Shown: positions 28,018-38,068, numbered from the stretch's first letter. The stretch is DNA of 64,000 nt from JAPOUP01 sp965203605 (GCA_965203605.1 OZ241902.1:930001-994000), one strand, 5' to 3'. The notes: a model not told the origin generated them from the sequence alone. Program-made: numbers and translations.

Positions 28018-29373
28018 CTAGCCGGCTGCAGAGAATCCTGTCTCGAGAGCACCCAATACAATCCTAACATCTTCCTCTGTCAGTACGAGGGGTGGAGACA
28101 TCAGGATATTGTTACCGGAAATCCGGACCATAGCGCCGGCCTGATAGGTGGTGGTCTGGACCCGTTCGATGACCTCCTTGTCAGCTGGAGTCTTCGAGTC
28201 TCGATCATTCACAAGTTCTATGGCAAGCATCAATCCATGACCACCTCGGACATCGCCGATCACTTCGTGGCGCTCCTTCAGTGCCTTGATTCCTGACCAG
28301 AGATCCGCGCCTCTCGCGGCCGCATTCCTCTGCACCTGAAGCTTGATGGTTTCATCCAGGCAAGCCAGTGCCGCTGCGGCACCGACCGGATGGCCAGAAT
28401 AGGTATAGCCATGGCCGATCATTGCCTTCGACGCCTCGCCCCCTTCGAATGCTTCGGCGACGGAATCGCAGATCATGACGGCGCCAAAGGGGAAATAGCC
28501 ATTTGTGATCGCCTTGGCGGTCGCTGCCATGTCGGGCTGGACGCCCCAATGACGTGCACCTGTCCAGTCACCTGTGCGCCCAAATCCGGTGATGACCTCA
28601 TCGCTGATCAGAAGGATGCCGTGCTTGGCCGTGATTTCGCGGACACCCTTCATGAAACTCTCATGAGGCACGATGACGCCTCCCGCACCAAGAACTGGTT
28701 CCATGATCATGGCTGCGATTGTGTCAGCGCCTTGAAACACGATTTCGTCTTCCAGTGAGCTCAGGCAGAGCTGTGCAAGCCGCTCTGGATTTGTCTCATT
28801 GAATGGGTTTCGGTAGGTATACGGCGACGGTATATGGAAGCAGCCCGGCAGCAGCGGCTCATAGGGCTTACGGAAAGTGGCATTGCCGTTAACCGATGCG
28901 CCGCCGAACTGTGTGCCGTGATAACCCTTCTTCAGGGAAAGGAACTTGAAGCGGCCTTCGTCACCCCTGATCTTGTGGTATTGACGGGCCAGTCTGAGGG
29001 CAGTTTCGACACTGTCACCGCCACCGGAGGTGTAGAACGCGCGGGAGAGACCATCGGGGCTGAAGAAATCGTACAGGAGTTCGGACAGTTCAATGATCAC
29101 GTCACTCGTGGTGCCTCGAAAGGCGGAATAATACGGAAGGCGGTTGAGCTGGGTAGATATGGCCTTCTTGATAGCGTCGCAGGAAAATCCGAGATTGACA
29201 TTCCAGAGCCCACCCACGGCGTCCACCACCTCGTTGCCGTCTATGTCGCGGATACGGGTACCGTATGCATCGGTGATTATTGTGGGTGGATTGGCCTGCA
29301 TATCTCCGGGGTGGGCCATCGGATGCCAGAGATGGCGGGCGTTGTGCTCTTTCAGGAAATTGCTGTCTTTCAT
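28018..29373 (-). CDS. Class III aminotransferase
   Basis: A 451-residue PLP enzyme of the omega-amino acid:pyruvate type. Landmarks: WHPMAHPG near the start, GGLWNVNLGFS, YTSGGGDSVETALRLARQYH (phosphate-binding), LLISDEVITGFGRTG (PLP aspartate) and ATAKAITNGYFPFGAV (PLP lysine), then YTYSGHPVGAAAAL. It transfers an amino group from an omega-amino acid or amine to pyruvate or an oxo acid. The substrate is not predictable. It is monocistronic in appearance, facing a long spacer upstream. Confidence 0.9.
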   Translation of the reverse strand: MKDSNFLKEHNARHLWHPMAHPGDMQANPPTIITDAYGTRIRDIDGNEVVDAVGGLWNVNLGFSCDAIKKAISTQLNRLPYYSAFRGTTSDVIIELSELLYDFFSPDGLSRAFYTSGGGDSVETALRLARQYHKIRGDEGRFKFLSLKKGYHGTQFGGASVNGNATFRKPYEPLLPGCFHIPSPYTYRNPFNETNPERLAQLCLSSLEDEIVFQGADTIAAMIMEPVLGAGGVIVPHESFMKGVREITAKHGILLISDEVITGFGRTGDWTGARHWGVQPDMAATAKAITNGYFPFGAVMICDSVAEAFEGGEASKAMIGHGYTYSGHPVGAAAALACLDETIKLQVQRNAAARGADLWSGIKALKERHEVIGDVRGGHGLMLAIELVNDRDSKTPADKEVIERVQTTTYQAGAMVRISGNNILMSPPLVLTEEDVRIVLGALETGFSAAG

Positions 29374-30258
29374 GGCGCGTACCTTTCGGAACAGATGGCG
29401 TTACGTGTGCTTGGTCTGCTGACAGGCGGATAGGAGCAGCGGTGGTTGGTTGGAAGGCACTCCGATATTTTCCTCCGCCGATTTCGCATTCCGGACCGCG
29501 AGTCAAGGCGCAATTCCCGAAGTTCGGTTGCGAATATGTCATTTGGGATGGTAACCGTAGGAATTGCCTCCCACGCTGGCCCAGAGGCTTTCACGGCTCT
29601 GTTGGCGGGGTAGGGGAGCCCAGTGCCGGGTGCCGGGATTGTCTCTTCATCCAGCATTTCTGAATCATCCGTATGTTGGTTCATCATTCAGTACAGTTTG
29701 GGAACTCAATGTGATGACATGCACCAAACTAGCCGATAGCTGGAGGACAAGCGATTTCGGGATGAGGGGAACGGGCTGTTGCTTTCCGTTGTGCTGACTT
29801 GAGCTGATCAGGAAGCCGTGTTTGCGCTAGCGCGTAATTCCGTTTATGGGTTTGATCGGTGATGAAATGAGTTGGGAGCTATCGCAGGCCAGTCAGAATG
29901 GTTCGTCCGGTTCGCTTGAACATAATCCATATGGACGGATTTGCGTGCGGCCTGACGTTGCCTCTGGTTGGAAGTCAGGAAACGAAGGGGGCAGGAGCCT
30001 ACATGCGTTGGAAAGACCTGGCCTATTTTAGAGCGTTCGGACATTATCGGCTTTGGTTGATCGGCGTCTCTGCGAAAGAGACTTCAATGAAGACTTAGGC
30101 TTGGTGCAACAGGTCCGTTCTGAATCGGCCGCTATTGGTCATTGGATCGCCAACGCGGCAAGAGACTGTCTCGCGGAGCCATCGAACATGAAACCGTTTC
30201 CCTGTAGCATTGCCAAGCACCTCTGGTCTTCCGGAAGGCTGAAGACAGGGACGGATTC
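29374..30258. other. Long divergent intergenic stretch (~885 bp)
   Basis: Lies between the aminotransferase and DUF475 genes, which diverge. Short frames are present on both strands, but none has a family resemblance and codon use looks random. It should contain both promoters; I cannot point to them with confidence. Confidence 0.4.
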
Positions 30259-31326
30259 GTGAGTTGGAGCACACTGCGTTACCTGAAGTGGGCACTTGCC
30301 ACCACAGGACTCGGAATCGTATTGGCTGGCTGGTTGGGTTGGTTCACCTACGGAACGGTGAGTGGAACGCTGTCGTTTCTATTCATCGGTAGTGTCTTGG
30401 TGATTCTTGAGATATCGCTAAGCGTCGACAACGCAATCGTAAATGCCAACAAACTTGAACGAATGACGCCGGTTTGGCAGCGAAGGTTCCTGACCTGGGG
30501 TATTTTGATCGCAGTCTTTGGAATGCGAATCATCTTTCCGCTTGCCGTGGTTGCGACCGCTGCAAAGATCGGGCCTTGGGCGGCCGTGAGGCTAGCTGCG
30601 ACTGACCCACGTCAATACGCCGATATCATGGAAGATGCACATCTGGGGATTGTGGCGTTCGGAGGTGCGTTCCTGATGATGGTGGGTCTCAGTTATTTCA
30701 TCGATGAGGCGAAATCGGTTGATTGGATAGCGATGGTCGAACGGAGGCTGCGCAGGTTAGCTTCCATTCGTGGATTGCAGATAACCATGGTAATGGTGCT
30801 GCTGCTGGGATTTGGAAGGTTCCTTGAGGCTCAGGAACAGGCGACTTTCCTGTTCGCGGGGCTACTGGGCTTGGTGACGTTCACGCTTATGGAACTTCTG
30901 GGCCATGTTCTCGACCGGCAGGAAGCGGTTCAGTCGGCTGCGCGGTCAGGAGGATTGGGAGCATTCCTCTATCTCGAAGTGCTGGACGCTTCCTTCAGTT
31001 TCGATGGCGTGATCGGTGCCTTCGCGTTGACGCAGAACCTCTTCCTCATCGCGATTGGATTGGGTGTTGGTGCCATGTATGTTCGTTCAATGACAATCAT
31101 GTTGGTCGAACAACAGACCCTTTCGCAGTTTCGCTATCTGGAACACGGAGCCTTCTACTCGATTCTGGCACTGTCGTTGATCATGTTTACCCAGTCACTC
31201 TTCCACATTCACGAGGTGATCACCGGTTTGATCGGTGCGGCGCTGATACTTGGTGCCCTTTGGTCGTCGGTTCGCTGGAACCGCGTCAACCGTTCCACCG
31301 CGAGTCCAGTAGAAACAGGAAGATGA
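30259..31326 (+). CDS. DUF475 / TerC-like integral membrane protein
   Basis: A 355-residue protein with about nine hydrophobic helices. The two TerC-superfamily acidic motifs are present within the membrane: LEISLSVDNAIVNANKLERM near residue 50 and YLEVLDASFSFDGVIGAFAL near residue 240, plus EDAHLGIVAFGGAFLMMVGL. TerC-type proteins are linked to metal ion handling, such as manganese export. GTG at 30259 is the start; no strong ribosome site is visible. Confidence 0.85.
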   Translation: MSWSTLRYLKWALATTGLGIVLAGWLGWFTYGTVSGTLSFLFIGSVLVILEISLSVDNAIVNANKLERMTPVWQRRFLTWGILIAVFGMRIIFPLAVVATAAKIGPWAAVRLAATDPRQYADIMEDAHLGIVAFGGAFLMMVGLSYFIDEAKSVDWIAMVERRLRRLASIRGLQITMVMVLLLGFGRFLEAQEQATFLFAGLLGLVTFTLMELLGHVLDRQEAVQSAARSGGLGAFLYLEVLDASFSFDGVIGAFALTQNLFLIAIGLGVGAMYVRSMTIMLVEQQTLSQFRYLEHGAFYSILALSLIMFTQSLFHIHEVITGLIGAALILGALWSSVRWNRVNRSTASPVETGR

Positions 31327-31649
31327 CAGATCTGGATTGGCAGCTTAGCGGTGGCAGAAGAGTCGGGAATCGACTTCCTGAATGGGAGTGGACCGCAAGA
31401 GTGCGAGCAGATGACAGCGTTGGTGACCGACGGAAAGGTACCAGTTGCAGCCAGTCGTATCGAGTGCCCCAACGTTAGCTCCATAATCATGGATGCAGGC
31501 AAGCAAAAGAACTTGATCTCGGGATCGTTCGAGATTGCGTTCGCCATTTGTGCAAGTCGGAGCGGTGCTTCGATGGGGGTCAATTGATGCCATACTGATC
31601 CGGCTCATTCAGGATGCTGGATCACTCGGCAATCAGCTATCAGTCAGAT
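31327..31649. other. Intergenic stretch, no gene recognised
   Basis: A 78-codon plus-strand frame (31351-31587) exists but matches nothing I know. No hairpin seen. Confidence 0.35.
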
Positions 31650-31990
31650 TTATGCGGGAGACTGGATAGTCGAGGGTGTTGAGGCTGCAACTTTTGCTTT
31701 GGGTGTGTCTTGGAAGACAGGGAACTGGTCGAGCCAGTGCAGTGTGCACGTCGAACGTCCATCCTTGGCTCGACCGCCAATGCGCATGATGGAGAGGGTC
31801 GGCGTTTTCCTGCCCATCGGTTTCTGCTTCACGAGCGGTTGGGGTGTCCCGAACCGTCGGTCGCTGGTGGGGCGCAATCCTTGACCGACACGCCCGCTTT
31901 GATATGGCGCACGTTCGACGGGCGGAGCATGAACCCATTGAAGGGGATGTCGTGTGAGGCGCTTCGGGTGACCTTCGTCTTCTTGGTCAT
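31650..31990 (-). pseudogene. ParB/RepB-like partition protein, decayed fragment
   Basis: From ATG 31990 the frame reads like the start of plasmid-type ParB N-terminal proteins: RSASHDIPFNGFMLRPSNVR then HIKAGVSVKD. It soon runs to a stop. A second frame, ending at 31650, has further ParB-like pieces: LVKQKPMGRKTPTLSIMR and TLHWLDQFPVFQDT, corresponding to the LLVKQKR and ALHPLDQFRAFQ regions of intact proteins. The middle is deleted and the frame shifted. It suggests that plasmid-derived DNA once inserted here. Confidence 0.55.
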
Positions 31991-32160
31991 CGGGATTGCT
32001 TCACGTTGGGTTGGCCGAACGCCTCTCTCCCGACCTCCAAACCCATTAAGGAACTTCCGGCCCGCTTTTCGCTCTGAAACCAGCTACTATATGTCTATAT
32101 GGCCTTGAAGCACGTATCATATGGTCCTAGTGTGATCGAAAGAGTAGCTGAGATCTGCAA

Positions 32161-32550
32161 ATGGAAAGCCCTGTTCTGGAACGTGCCACACCGGACCGGC
32201 AGGAGGTGGCCCTTAAGGCTTTCGCACGGGTCGCCAATGCTTGGTCGCTGACCCAGCGTGAAGCCGCTGCACTCGCTGACATGTCGGAATCGACCTGGAA
32301 GCGGGCGAAGAAGCGGGGATTCGCCGGCGGTCTCACGCACGATCAGATGCTACGCCTGAGCGCACTCATCGGCCTCTACAAGTCGCTGGAGCTTTACTTC
32401 AGCGAACCGATCTCCCGGAAGTGGGTGAAATTGCCCAACCGTGGTCCGGAATTCGATAGTTTCCGTCCTGTTGACGCAATGATTGCAGGCGGACTACCGA
32501 AGATCCTGCGCATCCGAAGTTATGTTGATGCGCTCAGGGGCGGGATGTGA
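32161..32550 (+). CDS. Xre/MbcA/ParS-type antitoxin
   Basis: A 129-residue protein. The N-terminal half is a Xre-like helix-turn-helix (NAWSLTQREAAALADMSEST, WKRAKK). The C-terminal half has the toxin-binding DUF2384 fold (LRLSALIGLYKSLELYFSE, VDAMIAGGLPKILRIRSYVD). It neutralises the RES toxin encoded next and should repress its own promoter. The stop TGA overlaps the toxin's GTG start. Confidence 0.9.
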   Translation: MESPVLERATPDRQEVALKAFARVANAWSLTQREAAALADMSESTWKRAKKRGFAGGLTHDQMLRLSALIGLYKSLELYFSEPISRKWVKLPNRGPEFDSFRPVDAMIAGGLPKILRIRSYVDALRGGM

Positions 32551-33236
32551 GGATCACATCGGTAAATGACCGCGCCCTTATCCGGCTGATTCCCGAGACC
32601 TACCACAAACCTCCGGTTCTGCGGGGTCTGGTCGACAGCGACACAGAGGTAGCGGTCCTCGCGGAGGTCGAAGACGAAACCAGCGCGCGCATGATCGCGG
32701 AGTGCGAGGGAAGCCTCGCGCTCGACCGGCGCGAACTGGCCTTCGCCCGACGGTCACATGATCTCAAACTCCACGGGCAGAGCCATATCAACGCGGCGTT
32801 CGCCTATACAAGGCCCACGGGCAACCGGTTCAATTGCGGTGATCGAGGCGCATGGTATTGCGCTTGGGAAGTGCTGACGAGCTTGCAGGAAGTGGGGTTT
32901 CACCGTACCCGCGAACTGGCCTTCATTGGCCACTACCACGACGAGGTCCGCTACGTAGAATTACTGGCGGACTTCATTGGTGAATTTCCGGAATTGTGCG
33001 GAGAGGTACATCCTGCACTGGATCCAGACCCCGAGCGAGGCTACCCTGCCGGACAGCGCCTTGCCACCGAACTGCGGGGAGAGGGGTATCGCGGGATTAT
33101 CTACCCGTCCGTTCGTCAACAGGGCGGTCGGTGCTTTGTCGCTTTCGATCCCTGCATCATCCAGAATGTTCGCCTTGGCGCGAGTTGGAAGCTTGTCTGG
33201 AACGGTGCGCCCGAGTTTACGGTCAACGGACTTTGA
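32547..33236 (+). CDS. RES-domain toxin (NAD+ phosphorylase type)
   Basis: A 229-residue RES-family protein. The R, E and S positions that name the family are visible in order: RLIPETYHKPP, YTRPTGNRFNCGDRGAWYCA with AWEVLTSLQEVGFHR, and GIIYPSVRQQGGRCFVAFDP. Known RES toxins degrade NAD+ by phosphorolysis or hydrolysis and stop growth. GTG start overlaps the antitoxin stop by GTGA, typical of coupled pairs. Both genes look intact though their surroundings are full of decayed genes, which fits selection or recent arrival. Confidence 0.9.
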   Translation: MRITSVNDRALIRLIPETYHKPPVLRGLVDSDTEVAVLAEVEDETSARMIAECEGSLALDRRELAFARRSHDLKLHGQSHINAAFAYTRPTGNRFNCGDRGAWYCAWEVLTSLQEVGFHRTRELAFIGHYHDEVRYVELLADFIGEFPELCGEVHPALDPDPERGYPAGQRLATELRGEGYRGIIYPSVRQQGGRCFVAFDPCIIQNVRLGASWKLVWNGAPEFTVNGL

Positions 33237-34193
33237 TATTCTGCATAGTCTTCATTCAGAACATAGATTATGCCAGATAGTACGCTGGTTGATCGAGATG
33301 TTATGCTCCAGACAAGTCTTTCCAAAGGTGCCTTGATCTTGTACTCCATGACCAACCGCACCCGCTGTTGTAGCTTCGGCCAAACGGCTATCATGAACCC
33401 CTGCACGGGTTCGAAGACTCCCTCGATTGAGTGGCGTTCCCCGGCCAAGACCGTCTTGAAGATTCGTCCCGGCTTGGCCTTCCAGAACCCATGTTTAAGC
33501 AGGAAATCCTGTCGACACTCACTCACTCATCCATCCGCACGAAAATTGTTTCCCGCGCCACATGGATGCCGTCGATGAAGGTCGCTGGTGAGGATTCGGC
33601 GAGGCGACTCAGCGCTGTGGCTAACTCTTGCGCGAGGCGGGAGACCGCTCAATTCGATGCTGGATGGCGAGTTCCTCAATGCCCCAGAGATTGCGGTCCT
33701 GGTAGACCGCTCGAAAGATAGATGTCGGTGGCGAGCCAAGAGGGCAGAATATTGGCGATTCGCCAAACGGTCCTTTCTCCACGAATTCAGCGTCGTGGGG
33801 CTGCGGATGTTGGCATGCAGGGGCCTCGTCAAGTGTTTCTGGCCAATGTTCGGGGTAGTCACCGGATCCCTAACTGGTACGGTCGACAGAAACCCCATAG
33901 CGGAATTTGATCAGCAGGACCGTAAGATGGAAAAGGAAAAGACTCCTGCAAAGTTCCGGCGAACCGCTAGTTGTCGGCCTTATTCCGCAGCCGCTGACAT
34001 ACCCGCCAACGTCCAAACTTTTATTTCCCCACTTCCAGTCCGAAGTGCAACACCGGTCCTCTTGTTCGGTCGTCTGCGGTGGATGCTGGTTTGGTTTGCG
34101 GTAATTGCCGTCGAAGGACTCGTCAAGCTGCATGTCGTGTGAGCGTCCGCTGCGGTGAAGCGGTGTGAGCACTCCAATATGCCCTTGCAAGGT
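33237..34193. other. Gene-poor stretch with decayed coding traces
   Basis: About 960 bases. A minus-strand frame at 33240-33526 has protein-like composition (KHGFWKAKPGRIFKTVLAGE, RVRLVMEYKIKAPLERLVW) and may be a transposase C-terminus, but I cannot name it. A plus-strand frame at 33588-34142 crosses an IS30-type terminal repeat and is probably not a gene. Confidence 0.4.
34033..34056. repeat. Solo IS30-type terminal repeat
   Basis: Exact 24-of-24 match to the left end of the remnant at 15400-15423. No partner end or transposase piece lies nearby; the sequence inside it differs from the 15.4 kb element. Confidence 0.85.
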
Positions 34194-35356
34194 TTATGCG
34201 GTGGGCAGATGTTGAAGTGCTTCCATGAGAGGCAAAGCGCGAACACCATCTCCAACCGGGACATCCCTGTCACCGGCATAGACCAGTATCCGTTGCTCGG
34301 AGCCCAGGTCATCTGATGCGATGTGAAAGCCACGGCTGACTTTCGGCAAAGTCGTGCGTTTCACCTCAATGGTCCAGAGCGCACCCCAGGCAACCTGAGG
34401 ACAAGATCGATCTCGGATCCGGCGGAGGATCGGTAGAAGCTCGCCTCGGTGCCACGAGGAGCGGCTGAAATCAGGTTCTCGATACAAAACCCCTTCCAGC
34501 TTCCGCCGACGACCGGATGCCCGAGCAGGCCCTCTCGGCTTTCGACGTTCAGCAGGGCGTGGGCGAGTCCACTATCGCGGATGTAGGTCTTCGGTGATTT
34601 GACGAGGCGCTTTCCAACATTCGCATGCCAAGGCGGCAGCCGACGCACGAGCATCAGGTCGACTAGGAGGTCGAGATACCGCGCCACCGTCTGGCCGGAC
34701 ACACCGAGACATGATGCCAGTCGTGCGGCATTCAGCAAGCCGCCCTGGCCATGGGCCAGTATGGTCCAGAAGCGGCGGAGGGTCTCTGCCGGGATGCGCA
34801 AGCCAAAGGCAGGGATGTCGCGCTCGAGATATGTACGGATGAAATCCTCACGCCACGACAGGCTGTCGCGGTCGCTTGAGGCGAGATAGCTGTCGGGAAA
34901 CCCTCCGCGCAGCCAGAGGGACGAAAGCGTCTCCTTGCCGATCTCGAGAAGCCCGAAAGGGGCCAGCTCTTGATAGCTGACGCGTCCAGCCAGCGACTCT
35001 GCGCTCTGGTGCAGGAGGGTTTCGGAGGCCGAACCCAAGAGCAGGAATTGCCCTGTACGGAAGCCTTTCCGTCGTCGCCGGTCGATCTGGCCCCGAAGCG
35101 CCTTGAACAGATCTGGCACGATTTGGACCTCGTCGATCACGACGAGGCGACCCATCTGCTCATCCAGATAGAGGTCGGGCTCATCGAGAATCTGCCGGTC
35201 GGCGCTCCGTTCCATGTCGAGATAGACCGCATCGCATGTCTCGGCGATCTTCTGGGCAGGGGTGTTTTTTCCGACCTAGCGGGGGCCAATAAGAACCACG
35301 CCAGCCTGACGTTCCAGAGCCCCTTCAACCGACTGCCTGTGTCTGCGCTCGATCAT
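34194..35356 (-). pseudogene. DUF4143-type AAA ATPase, inactivated
   Basis: Read together, the pieces give a typical ~385-residue AAA/DUF4143 protein: RQAGVVLIGPR, Walker B LVVIDEVQ, LLGSASETLLHQSAESLAGR, AARLASCLGVSGQTVARYLD, and a C-terminal nuclease-like WTIEVKRTTLPKVSRGFH. It is broken three ways. A TAG lies inside Walker A (35276-35278, GPR-stop-VGK), the Walker A threonine is asparagine (GKN), and a frameshift near 34388 separates the last ~65 residues. IS4 copy 1 sits just before the start codon at 35356. Family members have been linked to toxin-antitoxin-like or restriction-like roles; this copy should be dead. Confidence 0.85.
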
Positions 35357-35363
35357 ACCTTGT

Positions 35364-36690
35364 CACTAGTGTCCCAACGTTAATCAAATAGATTCAATTG
35401 GTTATCGGCACCGGGAGGATTGTTTCTGTTCGGCGTCCTGGTAAGTATTTGATTTAGAGGCGTTCTCTCGAACATGGTGAGGCTCAAGATCTGTAACATT
35501 GTGTGGAGGCTGATGTCCAACCGGCTTCTCGAGCGGATGATTGCGACCAGCAGGTAGACAGGGACGGCGATCCAGATCTGGCTCTTCACGGCGTTCTCTG
35601 AGGTGCCGAAAAAGGACTTGATCCTGAGATGCTGCTTGATCCACCTGAAGAAAAGCTCCACCTGCCAGCGCGCCCGGTACAGGTCGGCGATGGTGTGTGG
35701 CGGAAGAATGAAGTTGTTGGTCAGAAACACAAGGGTCCGTTCCCGTTCCCGGTCGACATACTTGATGCGCCGCAGCTTGTCGGGGTATTCCTTCGCCGTC
35801 CCAACACCGTCGGTCCGGACAATCTGGTCGCAGATGACGCCGGAGGACCGGTCGACCCTGTTCGGGTACAGGCGGCGGAGCCTTGTGTTGGTCTTGGACC
35901 GCAGGACGAAATGGGCGCCGTTGAGGTGAAGTCGGTGCAGGCGGCTGAAGTCGAGATATGCCCGGTCCATGACATGGAAAGCCCCGGGCTCCGGAGCGAT
36001 GATGTCCAGAATGTTGACGTCATGGACCTTGCCGTCGGTGATATGGATGAATGCGGGGATGTTGCCCCTGAGGTCAAGCAGCGTATGCAGCCTGACGGCA
36101 CCTTTGGTCCTGCGGAAACGGGCCCAGGGGAAAAGGGACAGGCACAGGTCGATGGTCGACGAATCCAGCGCGTAGACGGTGCTCTCAAGGTCGAGACCGT
36201 GACTGTCGTCGGAAAGGTGCCGGGCCTTGTGGATCAGGTGCTGGGCGAAGTCGGCATGGATCCTCCAATCCCGGGTGGAATTGGCGTTGGCAAGGGTGTT
36301 CCTCGCCACACCGCCCCGGATACCCATGTGATAGAGCTTGGATGACTGGGCCCGCAGGCAGACCTCGACATCCCTCAGGGAAGACCGATAGGTCAGCTGC
36401 GCAAACGCCATGCAGCGGTATCGATCACTGCAGCTGAAGGACTTGATCTTGTGATTTCCGCCGTAACGCTCGACGCAGCGGCGAAACCTATGCCATGGAA
36501 GATGATCCATGACCTGGCCGAAAACGAGCTTGCCAGAATACACTTCCGGGCCTCCCTTTTGCTGGATTCATGGCCCAGCCCTGCGGGACACCCGGTTGGA
36601 GTTCAAGTCGGTGACACCTCAAATCATCAAAAAACAAACTAATATCAATATATTACACATACATTATGCTTCAACGTTGGGACACTAGTG
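35364..36690 (-). mobile_element. IS4-family element, copy 1 (1327 bp)
   Basis: Perfect 18-bp terminal inverted repeats (CACTAGTGTCCCAACGTT at 35364-35381 and its complement at 36673-36690). Flanked by a perfect 9-bp target duplication, ATACCTTGT, at 35355-35363 and 36691-36699. It holds one transposase gene. Copy 2 of the same length lies at 51156-52482 in opposite orientation. Confidence 0.97.
35380..36543 (-). CDS. IS4-family transposase (copy 1)
   Basis: A 387-residue DDE transposase. First D in YALDSSTIDLCLS, second D in HVMDRAYLDF, and the IS4 YREK signature in YRARWQVELFFRWIKQHLRI. The start is a GTG preceded by GGGAGG; the stop reaches into the terminal repeat. It differs from copy 2 at four residues that I can see (R/K in KGAVRLHT, P/S in RRLYPNRV, R/K in FFRWIKQ, P/S in IAVPVYLL). 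Intact, so probably active. Confidence 0.95.
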   Translation of the reverse strand: MYSGKLVFGQVMDHLPWHRFRRCVERYGGNHKIKSFSCSDRYRCMAFAQLTYRSSLRDVEVCLRAQSSKLYHMGIRGGVARNTLANANSTRDWRIHADFAQHLIHKARHLSDDSHGLDLESTVYALDSSTIDLCLSLFPWARFRRTKGAVRLHTLLDLRGNIPAFIHITDGKVHDVNILDIIAPEPGAFHVMDRAYLDFSRLHRLHLNGAHFVLRSKTNTRLRRLYPNRVDRSSGVICDQIVRTDGVGTAKEYPDKLRRIKYVDRERERTLVFLTNNFILPPHTIADLYRARWQVELFFRWIKQHLRIKSFFGTSENAVKSQIWIAVPVYLLVAIIRSRSRLDISLHTMLQILSLTMFERTPLNQILTRTPNRNNPPGADNQLNLFD

Positions 36691-36911
36691 ATACCTTGTA
36701 TTTATTCCATTGGATGGAAGATTTGCAAGGTACCAGTTGATCGACACTTCTGAACCGAGGTCTTCGTTTACAGTGACCGACGATCAAATCGTCCCAAACG
36801 CCGCCATTCCCCGGTTACTGTGCGGCGGTGGATGGATTGAAATTTGGCGTGTGCATAGTATGTGCACTGCGGGTTCGCCCAGTCGACCGGTGAGCCCAAG
36901 GAGATTGCTGA

Positions 36912-37916
36912 ATGCCATTCAACGCAGCCACCAAGGCCTCGCGGTTGTCTATTGCACCCATGATGAACTGGACCGACAGGCACTGCCGGTACCTACATAG
37001 ACTCATGTCGCGGCACACGTTACTCTATTCGGAGATGATTGCAGCTCCATCACTGGTTCGCGGCAACGCCCGGCATCTATTGAGTTTTGATCCTTCCGAA
37101 CATCCAGTCGCCCTACAACTCGGCGGGTCCGAGCCGAAGGAATTGGCACTGGCTGCGTCAATGGCCGCCGACGCAGGATACGACGAGATCAACCTGAATG
37201 TTGGATGCCCTTCGGATCGGGTACAATCGGGTTGCTTCGGTGCCGTACTAATGAGGCGGCCGGGTCTGGTCGCCGAATGCGTTGCGGAAATGATTGCGGC
37301 GCAACCGGTTGAGGTCACAGTCAAGTGCAGAATTGGTGTCGATGAACAGGAGACGGAGGAGACGTTGCCTGCATTCATTGAGACTGTACGTGCTGCAGGT
37401 GCCGCAAGAATCGCGATTCATGCCCGCAAGGCTTGGCTTGATGGCTTGAGCCCGAAGGAAAACCGCAACATCCCGCCTCTGAACTATCCACTTGTCTACG
37501 GAATGAAGCGAGAGTTTCCGGATATGCACGTTTCGATTAACGGTGGGGTCCGCTCGCTCGAAGAGGCAAAGACTCATATGACCATGGGCGTGGATGGAGT
37601 CATGATCGGCCGCGCCGCATACACAGTGCCTGCCGACATCCTACTGTGCGCCGATGAAGAGATTTTTGGTGTACAGTCGGTTCGGACGGTTCGGGAAATC
37701 GTGGAACTCATGCGTCCCTACATTGCCCGGCACCTCGCGCAGGGAGGTCGGTTGCGGGACGTGGTGCGCCATATGCTTGGATTGTTCACTGGTCGCAAGG
37801 GTGCGCGTGCCTGGCGGCGCGTTCTGTCGGAATCGGGAAGCAAAAATGGGGCAGGGCTTGAGGTTATTGATACGGCGCTGTCCTATGTCGGGGAAGAGCA
37901 TTCTCTTGGCGGGTGA
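36912..37916 (+). CDS. dusA: tRNA-dihydrouridine(20/20a) synthase
   Basis: A 334-residue TIM-barrel flavoenzyme of DusA type. SIAPMMNWTDRHCRYLHRL opens the FMN barrel, NLNVGCPSDRVQSGCFGAVL holds the catalytic cysteine loop (GCxGAxL), and VTVKCRIGVD and INGGVRSLEEA complete the flavin site. It reduces U20/U20a in the tRNA D-loop. A strong AGGAG lies 8 bases before the ATG. IS4 copy 1 ends about 220 bases upstream, so the native promoter may be shortened. Confidence 0.95.
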   Translation: MPFNAATKASRLSIAPMMNWTDRHCRYLHRLMSRHTLLYSEMIAAPSLVRGNARHLLSFDPSEHPVALQLGGSEPKELALAASMAADAGYDEINLNVGCPSDRVQSGCFGAVLMRRPGLVAECVAEMIAAQPVEVTVKCRIGVDEQETEETLPAFIETVRAAGAARIAIHARKAWLDGLSPKENRNIPPLNYPLVYGMKREFPDMHVSINGGVRSLEEAKTHMTMGVDGVMIGRAAYTVPADILLCADEEIFGVQSVRTVREIVELMRPYIARHLAQGGRLRDVVRHMLGLFTGRKGARAWRRVLSESGSKNGAGLEVIDTALSYVGEEHSLGG

Positions 37917-38068
37917 CAAATTGAACCAGACCGCTTTCTCCGAGAGCAACATCCGCGGTAATCATGGTCCGAACCGGAAAGAATCCACGGACAGCTGGAT
38001 CCCGGCTTGATTTCCGATACGGATGCTCCCTGATGGTGACCGTACCAAAGCCCCGCGACTGTCGAAGC

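Noticed and set aside
33588..34142. A 184-codon plus-strand frame
   Set aside because: Runs through an IS30 terminal repeat; composition is not protein-like.
35629..36345. A 238-codon frame antisense to the IS4 transposase, repeated in copy 2
   Set aside because: It mirrors the transposase codons on the other strand; it recurs only because the IS is duplicated.
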